A stretch of 64,000 nt of DNA from Arachis hypogaea. Taxonomy: Eukaryota; Streptophyta; Magnoliopsida; Fabales; Fabaceae. Positions 55,261-64,000 of the stretch are shown in pieces (within the stretch, counting starts at the first letter, position 1; each line of letters starts with the position of its first letter). The position numbers and the translations under genes are program-made. A model generated the notes under the pieces. It saw nothing but the letters and a program-made list of their open reading frames with translations, had not been told where the DNA came from and searched no databases. The DNA is taken from positions 109,570,276 to 109,634,275 of the forward strand of contig NC_092048.1 of the NCBI RefSeq assembly GCF_003086295.3. Direction: 5' to 3'.

Positions 55261-57228
55261 CCTAAAATGACTAAGAAACCGTCATCAATCCTACTCGGAA
55301 GACCATTCCTAAAGACCTCGAAGTTCAAATTAGATGCTTTTTCAGGAACATACTCTTTTGAAATAGATGGCCGAGTAGTAATGTTCAATCTAAATGGAGT
55401 GATGAAGCATCCTCCGGAGGATCATTCTATCCTCCAGTGAGACATTATAGATGAAACCGTAGCTGAAGTTCACCAGGAGGAATTTGAAGAGAAGTACATA
55501 GGACAAGGTCTAAGTGTGGGGACATTCTCAGAGGACAATGACAGTGCTTTACCATTGTTACCAGCTCCAGACAACCCAGAGCCTAACCATGATCAGAAGT
55601 TAGAATTAAAACCCCTTCCTCCACACCTCAAATATGCTTACCTTGAGGACGACCAGAAGTTTCCAGTTATCATTGCAAGAGAACTCACTTCTCAACAGGA
55701 AGAGCAGTTACTTAGTGTGCTGAGAAGGCACAAAAAGGCAATTGGTTGGAGTTTGGCAGACATAGTAGGCATCAACCCTCAAGTTTGTGAGCATCGAATA
55801 TTTTTAGAAGAAGGAGCAGGACCTGTCCGTCAACCCTAGAGAAGACTAAACCCCACTATCTTAGAGGTTGTCAAAAAGGAAGTGACCAGACTACTGGAGG
55901 CAGATATCATCTATCCCATCTCAGACAGTGAATGGGTAAGCCCAGTACAAGTGGTACCCAAGAAGTCTGGAGTCACTACAGTGAAGAATGAGCATGGAGA
56001 TCTCATTGTAACCAGAGTTCAGAACACCTGGAGGGTCTGCATTGACTACAGATGCCTCAACCAGGCCACTCGTAAGGATCACTATCCTCTTCCATTCATT
56101 GATCAAATGCTGGATTGCCTATCAGGTAAATCACATTATTGTTTTTTAGATGGTTACACAGGTTATTTCTAGATTTATATAGCTCCTGAGGATCAGGAAA
56201 AAACCACTTTTACATGTCCTTTTGGGACTTATGCTTACAAGAGAATGCCCTTTGGCTTGTGCAATGCACCAGCTACCTTCCAAAGGTGCATGATGAGTCT
56301 TTTCTCTGATCTTATTGAGGACTGTATGGAAGTTTTTATGGATGATTTTAGTGTATATGGCGATTCCTTTAGCCTTTGCTTAGATGGATTATCTAGAGTA
56401 TTAGATAGATATGTCAGTACAAACTTTGTATTAAATTTTGAAAAATGTCACTTTATGGTAAAACAAGGTATTGTACTAGGACATGTTGTGTCTAATACTG
56501 GCATTTCTGTAGATCCAGCAAAGGTGGATGTTATTTCTAGTTTACCTTACCCCTCTTCTGTGAGGGAAGTCCGTTCGTTCCTTGGCCATGCAGGTTTTTA
56601 CAGGAGATTCATTAAGGACTTCAATAAGGTAGCTCTTCCCTTATCCAGACTACTGCAGAAGGATATTGAATTCGAGTTCAGCGAGGATTGCAAACAAGCG
56701 TTTGATAAGCTGAAGACTGCCCTGACTCAAACTCCAATTGTGAGAGGACCAGACTGGAGCCAGCCATTTGAAATAATGTGCGACGCCTCCAACCATGCAG
56801 TAGGAGCGGCACTGGCTCAGCGTGAAGGTAAGGACCCCTTTGTTATTGCTTATGCGTCTAAAACTTTAGATGCCGCTCAGTCCAATTACACTAATACTAA
56901 AAAAGAGCTTCTTGCTATTGTTTTTGCTCTGGATAAATTTTGAGCGTATTTACTTGGTACGAAGGTAGTAGTGTACTCAGACCACGTAGCTCTAAAGTAT
57001 CTATTAGCTAAAAAGGAGTCCAAACCAAGGCTTATACATTGGATACTGCTATTACAAGAATTTGATTTAGAAATTAAGGATAGGAGTGGTAACCAGAATT
57101 TAGTGGCAGACCATTTGAGTCGCCTTGAGCACATTACAGATGACCCCACTCCTATAGCTGATAATTTCCCATTTGATAACCTGCAAGCAGTATCTGAGGT
57201 AGTCCTTTGGTATGCACCTGTAGCTAAT
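55261..57228 (+). pseudogene. pol: E6 RT and RNase H, broken, cut by K
   Basis: KPSSILLGRPFLKTSKFKL, then a TGA (55438-55440), the linker LKPLPPHLKYAYLEDDQKFP, LEEGAGPVRQP and RT: WRVCIDYRCLNQATRKDHYPL, YCFLDGYTGYF then TAG, RMPFGLCNAPATFQRCM, FMDDFSVYG, VREVRSFLGHAGFYRRF. RNase [26 protein letters not shown] (intact here), [16 protein letters not shown] then [15 protein letters not shown] enters after APVAN at 57228. Confidence 0.9.
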
Positions 57229-59795
57229 TGATGTACAGAAAACTTGTCTCTCAACAAATCTCCCTTCGGCAAGTGTACCGAATTGTCGTCAAGTAAAACT
57301 CACAATAGAGTGAGGTCGAATCCCACAGAGATTAACGGATTAAGCAATCAATGGTTAATTGACTATCCTAGTTAGACGAATCAGATTGGAGTGATAAGCA
57401 ACAAGGAATTGTAAATTGACAGAAAAGTAAAGAAAGCAATAAAGTGCAGAAAAGTAAAATGGCAAGAAAAGTAAATGTAAGAATTAAAAATAAAATGAAC
57501 ATTGGGATCAAGAGATATTGCAATCCTCCGGATCAAGTTCATTCTCATCTCTTCCTCAATCAATGCACTCATTGATCTCCTTGGCAATCTTAATTGATCG
57601 AATTACAATTCCTTGTAATTCAATCTCTCAAATCTTGATCAATAGCCAATTTCTTGGTCAATTGCTCATGAGAAGAGATGAAGTATGGTCACTGATTATA
57701 CCACATGCATTTCCCAAATCAAGCATTGAGAGGATTATAGTCACATATCCATCCAAACCCAATTTGGTCCAGCATGAGAAAGCATTTCTAGCTTGATCTC
57801 TTCATTCCTCTTCCAAGGTTCAGAAGAGATCCAAGTATGAATAGTTTCTTTTCCAAGATAACTACCCAATTGGATGAAGATCGAAAGCTTTCAAGTAAAA
57901 TCAAGAGAAAAGAAAGAAGAAGAAGAATAAGAACTACAATTGATCCATTGAATCACAATAGAGCTCTCTAACCCAATGTAAAGAGTTAGTTGGTCATTGC
58001 TCTACAAAAATAGAAAAGAAAGAAAGTGCAGAAAAGTAAAGATGAAGATAAAAACTAAAAATAAAACTTCAAAATTCATGAATGAAAATTACAACTAAAA
58101 TGAAACTACTCCTAAGGAAGAAAAGAAGAGAAAAGGAAGAAGAGTGGTTGAGGGGAGGGGTCCGAAGACCCACTCCCCTTGGAGTGTGCCAATTCACAGA
58201 AGTTTGAATTGGTCTTCACTCTCTCCCCCTTCCTCCAATTCTCCAGAATTCTAGAATGCTTTGAATGTAAAAACTAAGGCCTTTATGTAGGCTCTCCTAA
58301 ATTACAAAATGAAAGCAAATTACAATAAAATGAAAATTCCTATTCTAGATGCTTCTTGTGGTCTTGATTGGTTCACAATTGTGGGCTTGCTTGCTTGAGC
58401 TTTGAAGTGGACTTGAGAGAGAAGTGAGTTAAGTTGAGGCCCAGGTGCTAAAGTTAGTGCTAAAGTTAGCCACACTAACGCTACAAGTGTGGCGTTAGTG
58501 CTAAAGTTATTGTGGCTAACGTTGCACTTGTTGCCCAGTTGGTGTTTTTAGGGCTTAAAAGATGCCTCTTGTTTGTACTCAAATTTCATTCCCACTATAA
58601 AGTATTATATATCTTTGGAAAGCTCTGAATGTCAGCTTTCTAACGCAACTGGAATCACCTCAATTGGACCTCTGTAGCTCAAGTTATGCCCCTTTGAAGT
58701 GGACATGGTCGCTGGCATATATGCCAACGTTACTGGAAATGTTAATTGCCAATAACGCTAGCGATTTCCCGTTTCTGAAGCTCAAACTTAGTGTCCACCC
58801 CATACTATTATATATCGTTGGAAAGCCCTGGATGTCTACTTTCCAATGCCTTTGAAAGCGCATCATTTGGAGCTCTACAACTCGAGTTATACTTCTTGGA
58901 AGGTGAAGAGGTCAGTTGGCCTAAATACAGGCTGATACCATGTTCATCATTGCACTTTCGGGGCAGGTTTTCTCCCTCAAATTTAGTGTCAACCATGTAG
59001 TGCCATATATGCTTAGAAAGCTCTGGAATCCTAATTTCCAATGCCGCTGGAATCACCTCATTTGGAGCTTTGTGGCTCAAGTTATGCGTATTTGAAGAAG
59101 GCATGGTCAGGCTGCCAGGTGGGACTTTTGCCCACGTTAACTACCACGTTAACTAAGTTAACGTGGGAGTTAACGTGGCTTATTGGGGGCTTTTGAGTTC
59201 ACTCCAACGTTAGTGAGAATGTTTGGTGTCACTAACGTTGTCGATCACCACCTTTCTCCACGTTAGCTTCCACGTTAACTAAGTTAACGTGGGAGTTAAC
59301 GTGGCTTTGTTGTAACTTAGGCCAACGTTAGTGACAATGTTGAATGTCACTAACGTTGGCTTTCCCCCTTTCTTCTTAACGTTAGAGGCCCCGTTAACTA
59401 AGTTAACGTGGCAACTAACGTGCCCACTTATGAGCTTGGTCCAACGTTAGTGATAATGTTAAGTGTCACTAACGTTGGCTCCGTTTCCTTTCTTCAAAGT
59501 TAATGCCACTAACTTTTCCCACTAACGTGGCTCTTCTCTTCTTCTTTTGGCCTGAAATCAATCAAACAAAGTGCATCAAAGTCTTGCTCTTAATCATGGA
59601 TCATGCATCATCCAATTTATCATATAATTCATGCAAAATCCTGATGAAATCATGTAAAATGCACAATGTATGCTTGAATCAAGATGTAAGTGAATATCCA
59701 CCCAAAACTAGTTTATTTCCTAAGAAAATGCATGAAATTACCTTAAAAACAGTAAAGAAAAGGTCAGTGAAACTGGCCAAAATGCCCTGACATCA
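57229..59795 (-). repeat. K left (3') LTR
   Basis: TGATGTACAG ... TGACATCA. It contains three TTGGAAAG-type modules (about 58597-58690, 58798-58925, 59005-59110) and a hairpin array at 59120-59520. The terminal hairpin has one mismatch. Confidence 0.88.
59120..59520 (-). repeat. Hairpin array in the K left LTR
   Basis: Alternating hairpins: type A CCACGTTAACT-A-AGTTAACGTGG-like and type B CAACGTTAGTGACA ... TGTCACTAACGTTG, three of each, with a period of about 115 bp. Confidence 0.92.
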
Positions 59796-61503
59796 CAACA
59801 GCAAACTTAAAGCTTGCTTGTCCCTAAGCAAGTACTGGAACAAGAGAATGATGAATGGAATGCCAAGAGAAATGAGTCATTCTTGTGGAAGTCATGTCCT
59901 TGGTTTTATGGTGGTATCATGCATAGCAACTTAGGTTTATTCCTGGCTTTCAGACCTTTATCATGTCCTAGAATACTCACTGTGATTGCATCCCATGAGA
60001 CTTTTATTCATTGATCCTTTTATTGTCATTTCAGGGCTTATTTTTGTTCTTAAGCTAAGTGCTCTGTAAGGGGGCAACTCTTTAAAATAAGCTTTCAGCC
60101 AACACTCCCGAACCAGTTGGTTCAAGGTGCTAGGTGTTGAAGCACCCCTAAGGACTTACTTGCTCAAGTCTCTCCCCCATATATACACACCACAGGCATA
60201 TAGTTTATTTATTTTCTTTTCTTGAGACCTTGGTGTCCAGCACCTCTTTGGGTTACTAAATGCTCTGTATTGAAGGTTACTCTTGATAGTGGACTTTCAG
60301 CTGATAATCCCGAGTTAGTTAACCCAAGTTACCAAGTGATAAGGCACCCCTAAGAGCTTATTCATCCAAGTAGATCCCTCATACAGGAGCACCACAGACA
60401 CATGCCTCAAGATTAAAACCATTGGTGCCTAGCCTTATTGCTTACTCTTTTTCTTTTACTTTTCAACCTTTATTGTTCTTTTCCCTTTTTCTTATTAGGA
60501 TCTTCTTATTTAGCTAGTCTCATGGGGTGTGTCTCAAGCATAGTATTCATGACAGATAGTTGTCTTCCCACCCTTGTGGTTGAACCAACTTAGCTAACTT
60601 ATGACCACACCACAAACTCATGAACTCATTCCATAGTATGAACTCTACTCTGGTCTTTTAAAAACACTCATTCTCCTTTCATTTGATTCAAAAGGGACAA
60701 GCCTACAAGTAAGCAAAGTAAGGATGCAATAATGACATTCAGACTAGAAAACACAGCCTTAATCAATAAAAAGTTTAAAAGACAGAATTGACATGCTTAT
60801 TTACAAGGAACAAGCACACATACATACAAAGAACTTAGAAGACAATCATGCAATTGAATGTACTGGAAATAAGTAAGAGGAAAAAGGAACTTTACCACCT
60901 TGTAGTTTATCTTTATTGTTGTTGCCCTTCTTCTCCTACTTTTCTCCCTTCCCACACCAATTTAGACTAATTGCTTGTCTTCAAGCAGCAAATAAAACAG
61001 TAGTGGTGGGGTCTATGATGGGTCATGAACGTCTTACATACTGAAATGTAAGTGATGTATGTGGTTAAGCAAGCAAAAATTAAGGATAACACTGCAAGCC
61101 TAAGAAGCAAAGGCATTATGATTATACAAACAAGTGGGGTTGCTGGATACATTGCATAGAAAAATAAGTGGCACACCAAACTTAGTGTGACACTTTCTCT
61201 TAGAATTGATGCAAGTATCCAGAAAGATTGAAAACAAATTGTTGCAGGGCAACACCAAACTTAGAATGTGATCATATGCCAATTTTATTTGGAAAGAAGC
61301 TGAGTAAAGAACTGTTGTATTAATAACAAAATCACCAAGAGCCAAAACTGTCACGAACAGGGGCTTCTTGGTGAGGCATTAACACAAACAGTTAGAGAGC
61401 ATAGAAAATAAAGAACTAAAGCAATTACATGAATAAAGCAAAAACAAAAGAAAATGTCTAATCTAGGTAATCAACCAACCGGTAGTTTGTTAATCACAAT
61501 TAA
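59796..61503 (-). other. K internal region, non-coding
   Basis: Begins CAACAGCAAACTTAAAGCTT and the stem-loop GCTTGCTTGTCCCTAAGC next to the LTR. It shares the AACCCAAGTTACCAAGTG and CACCACAGACACATG blocks with D. ACACCAAACTTAG copies lie at about 61165 and 61250. No domain was found in any frame. Confidence 0.8.
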
Positions 61504-61521
61504 TCCCCGGCAACGGCGCCA
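61504..61521 (-). other. K primer-binding site (tRNA-Asp)
   Basis: The minus strand reads TGGCGCCGTTGCCGGGGA, exact, six bases from the right LTR end at 61528. Confidence 0.96.
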
Positions 61522-61527
61522 TAAACT

Positions 61528-63842
61528 TGATGCACGGAAAACTTGTCTCTCAACAAATCTCCCTTTGGCAAGTGTACCGAAGTTGTTGTCAAGTAAAAAC
61601 TCACAATAGAGTGAGGTCGAATCCCACAGGGATTGATTGATCAAGCAACTTTAATTAGAAGAATGTTCTAGTTGAGCGAATCCAGGATTTGGGTTGAGAG
61701 TTGCAGAAAATAAAATGGCGGGAATGTAAATAACAGAAAAGTAAATGCTAGAATTAAAGGAATGGAAGTAAATGACTGAAAATAAATTGCAGAATTGTAA
61801 ATGGGAATGGAGGATTTGCTCATAAAAGTAAATGGCAAAAATTAAAGAGAATGGGTAAGATCAGAGATGGGGAGTTCATTGGGCTTAGGAGATGTTGCAA
61901 TTCTCCGGATCAAGTTCATTTTCATCTCTTCCTCAATCAATGCACTCATTGATCTCCTTGGCAATCTTAAGTGATTGAATTACAATTTCTTGCAATTCAA
62001 TCTCTTAAATCTTGATCAATAGCCAATTCCTTGGTCAATTGCTCATGAGAAGAGATGAAGTATGGTCACTGATTATACCACATGCATTTCCCAAATCAAG
62101 TATTGAGAGGGTTATAGTCACATACCCATCCAAACCCAATTTGGTCCAGCATGAGAAAGCATTTCTAGCTTGATCTCTTCATTCCTCTTTCAAGGTTCAA
62201 AAGAGATCCAAGTTTGAATAGCTTCTCTTCCAAGATAACTACTCAATTGGATGAAGATCGAAAGCTTTCAAGTAAAATCAAGAGGAAAGATAGAAGAAGA
62301 ATAATGAAAATTAGTATTGATCCATTAAATTACAACAGAGCTCCCTAACCCAATGAAAGGGGTTTAGTTGTTCACAGCTCTTGAAAATGAAAACAAAGAT
62401 GGAGAATACATCATAAAACTAGAATTTGCAAAGAAAGTAAAATACAAAGAGTAGTTCTCTTTTTCCCAGCCTCCCGAGCTTCTTTACAATTCAAAGCTAC
62501 TCCTATATATACTACTCTTCTCAGCTTCTAGTTTACTCTTCAAGTCTTGGGCCTTTGGATCTTGAGTTTGAAGCAGTTCTTTTCTTCATTTGGGCTTGGC
62601 TTTACTTGCAGAGAGAAAGTGCTAAGTGGGCAGAGACTTCAGCTCAGGACGTTAGGGGTGTTAATATTTAGTGAGAATATAAGCTCGAGAACGTTAGTGA
62701 CACTTAACATTGTCACTAACGTTCCAATGCACCCCTTTGCCTTACGTTAAAACCCACGTTAACTAGGTTAACGTGGCTTTTAATGTTGCCTTGTTAATCC
62801 TTCGAGAACGTTAGTGACACTCAACATTGTCACTAACGTTCCAGTGTGCCCCTTCTTGTTTCATGTTAAAGCCCACGTTAACTAGGTTAACGTGGCTTCT
62901 AACGTGGTCCTTGCCAACCTTCAAGAACATTAGTGACACTCAACATTGTCACTAACGTTCCAATGTGCCCCTGGGTCTCACGTTAGAGTCCACGTTAACT
63001 AGGTTAACGTGGCCTCTAACGTAGCCATCTTTAGCCATCCCAACGTTAGTGACAATGTTGAGTGTCACTAACGTTGGCTCATCCTTCATTCCTCATTGTT
63101 AGCTTCTACGTTAACTAAGTTAACGTGCAGGTTAACGTGACTCTTGGGGGTTGTGTGGTTGCTTCAACGTTAGTGACAATGTTGAGTGTCACTAACGTTG
63201 TCGACAACTCTTCATCCTTTACGTTAGTTCCCACGTTAACCAAGTTAACGTGGGAGTTAACGTGGTACTTTGCACCATAGGTCAACCTTAGTGACAATGT
63301 TGAGTGTCACTAACGTTGGCTTCTCTTCCCCCCTTAACGTTAGAGGCCACGTTAACCTAACCTAACTAGGTTAACGTGGCTTCTAACGTGGCCACTTATG
63401 AGTAATTGCCAACGTTAGTGACAATGTTAAGTGTCACTAACGTTGGCTCAACTTCTCTTCTCCACGTTAGAGTTCACGTTAACTTAGTTAACGTGACTCT
63501 CTAACGTGGGCATTGATGGCTTTTTGAGAATGTTATTGGCAATCACTTTTCTCATTAATCTTGCAAGTTACCTCCCCTTTTCTTGCTTCCTTTTTGGTCC
63601 TGAAATCAAGCAATAAAGTGCATCAAAGCTCTAGTCCAAGTCATGAGTAATGCAACATAATATTTGTCACTAAACTTATGCAAAATCCTCATGAAATTAT
63701 GTAAAATGCACAATGTATGCTTGAATCAAGGCATAAGTGAATATTTACCCAAAACTAGCTTATTTCCTAAAGAAATGTATGAAACTATCCTAAAAGCAGT
63801 AAAGAAAAGGTCAGTAAAACTGGCCAAGATGCCCTGGCATCA
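61528..63842 (-). repeat. K right (5') LTR
   Basis: TGATGCACGG ... TGGCATCA. It lacks the TTGGAAAG modules of the left LTR and has a hairpin array about twice as long (62686-63512). Its U5 side (TTCTAGTTGAGCG, GGGGAGTTCATTGGG) resembles D more than the left LTR does. Terminal stem-loop GATGCC-CT-GGCATC at 63828-63841. Confidence 0.9.
62686..63512 (-). repeat. Hairpin array in the K right LTR
   Basis: Seven A/B pairs with a period of about 115-120 bp. Type B units 1-3 have arms GAACGTT...AACGTTC and loop ACTCAACAT; units 4-7 have CAACGTT...AACGTTG and loop ATGTTGAGT, the reverse complement. Type A units are CCACGTTAACTAGGTTAACG- or CACGTTAACTAAGTTAACGT-like. Confidence 0.94.
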
Positions 63843-63847
63843 CTAAT

Positions 63848-64000
63848 TATCTAGTTAGCCGCACCTTTCCTCCAAACTTTTCTATGCATCAAAGAGACAA
63901 GCTGAAAAGCGAGTCTAAGTATTATATATGGGATGACCCATATTTTTGGAGATGTGGCGCTGACCAGGTAATTAGACGGTGTGTGCTTCAATCAGAATTC
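63848..64000 (+). pseudogene. E6 integrase start, cut by window edge
   Basis: E6 resumes after [41 protein letters not shown], then CVLQSEF at the edge. This is the stretch just before the HHCC zinc domain, as in E2 9240-9400. Confidence 0.88.

Larger units (their letters stand above)
57229..63842 (-). mobile_element. K: coding-less LTR element with two unlike LTRs, TSD CTAAT
   Basis: 6614 bp with CTAAT at 57224-57228 and 63843-63847; E6 joins across it. Left LTR 2567 bp, right LTR 2315 bp, internal region 1.7 kb with a good PBS but no recognisable protein. It is therefore a large non-autonomous (LARD-type) derivative. The two LTRs share middle and terminal parts but differ strongly near U5 and in U3 structure. 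Confidence 0.9.
52893..64000 (+). mobile_element. E6: third unit of the chain, interrupted by K, runs off the window
   Basis: Own sequence is 52893-57228 and 63848-64000. It has PBS, gag, PR, RT, RH and the start of integrase. It lacks two nonsense codons shared by E2 and E3 (Gly to TGA before RT, Tyr to TAG in RNase H), so it branched off first or escaped those changes. It has its own stops. Confidence 0.9.

Noticed and set aside
59796..61503. Host gene or small RNA gene inside K
   Set aside because: The region shares non-coding 3' untranslated blocks with D and has no domain or RNA-gene signature.
58440..63520. Regularly spaced repeats resembling a CRISPR array
   Set aside because: The repeats are long inverted repeats in retroelement LTRs of a plant genome; units vary, spacers are not unique, and no cas genes are present.

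Overview
The window is plant DNA and consists almost entirely of nested long-terminal-repeat (LTR) retrotransposons of the Ty3/gypsy class (Athila/Tat-like lineage). I see no host gene, tRNA, rRNA or CRISPR array. Gag, protease, reverse transcriptase, RNase H and integrase can all be read, and seven primer-binding sites match the 3' end of plant tRNA-Asp. The TGGCGTTGAACGCCAG-type and ACGCGACCGCG-type motifs and the LTR sequences fit a legume, most likely Arachis (peanut), in pericentromeric-type heterochromatin. That species call is from memory and unchecked. Element names used here (E1-E6, D, F, G, K) are local labels.

Layout. E1 (1-3404, minus) is an old element cut by the left edge; its LTR is interrupted at 3404. 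From 3405 to the right edge runs a plus-strand chain of one family: LTR1 (3405-4899), internal E2, LTR2 (11271-14282), internal E3, a truncated LTR3 (52036-52892), internal E6. Neighbouring internal regions share a single LTR, which is the signature of unequal LTR recombination or tandem amplification. The chain was then riddled by younger insertions with exact 5-bp target-site duplications (TSDs): solo LTR F in LTR2 (12639-14148, ATACT), E4 (16694-27442, AAGAC), E5 (28835-39713, GATTG), solo LTR G (45175-47008, ATTAC) and K (57229-63842, CTAAT). D (47211 to about 52035) is another insertion whose far end was lost in a deletion that also removed the first 630 bp of LTR3.

Function. E4 carries gag, PR, RT, RH and INT, all decayed, plus a shrunken third ORF. 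E5 has the same LTR termini, gag, PR and a long ORF3 but no RT, RH or INT, so E4/E5 look like an autonomous/non-autonomous pair. D and K are further coding-poor derivatives. E3 keeps an ORF3 downstream of integrase, preceded by a pyrimidine tract and a splice-acceptor-like AG, and followed by an exact copy of the polypurine tract.

Main new signal. Every LTR family here whose U3 region is present carries an array of hairpin-forming palindromes about 265-380 bp from the LTR 5' end. The palindrome sequence differs between families while the position is kept. In the D and K LTRs the two arms change together (covariation), and in the right K LTR the hairpin loops are inverted between units. In E3, E4 and E5 the same family-specific palindrome recurs in the spacer between pol and ORF3, and in E4 also inside the gag-protease linker. 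Separate oddities are an E5 LTR that has absorbed an old primer-binding site, a K element with two unlike LTRs, and a conserved hairpin block just after pol.
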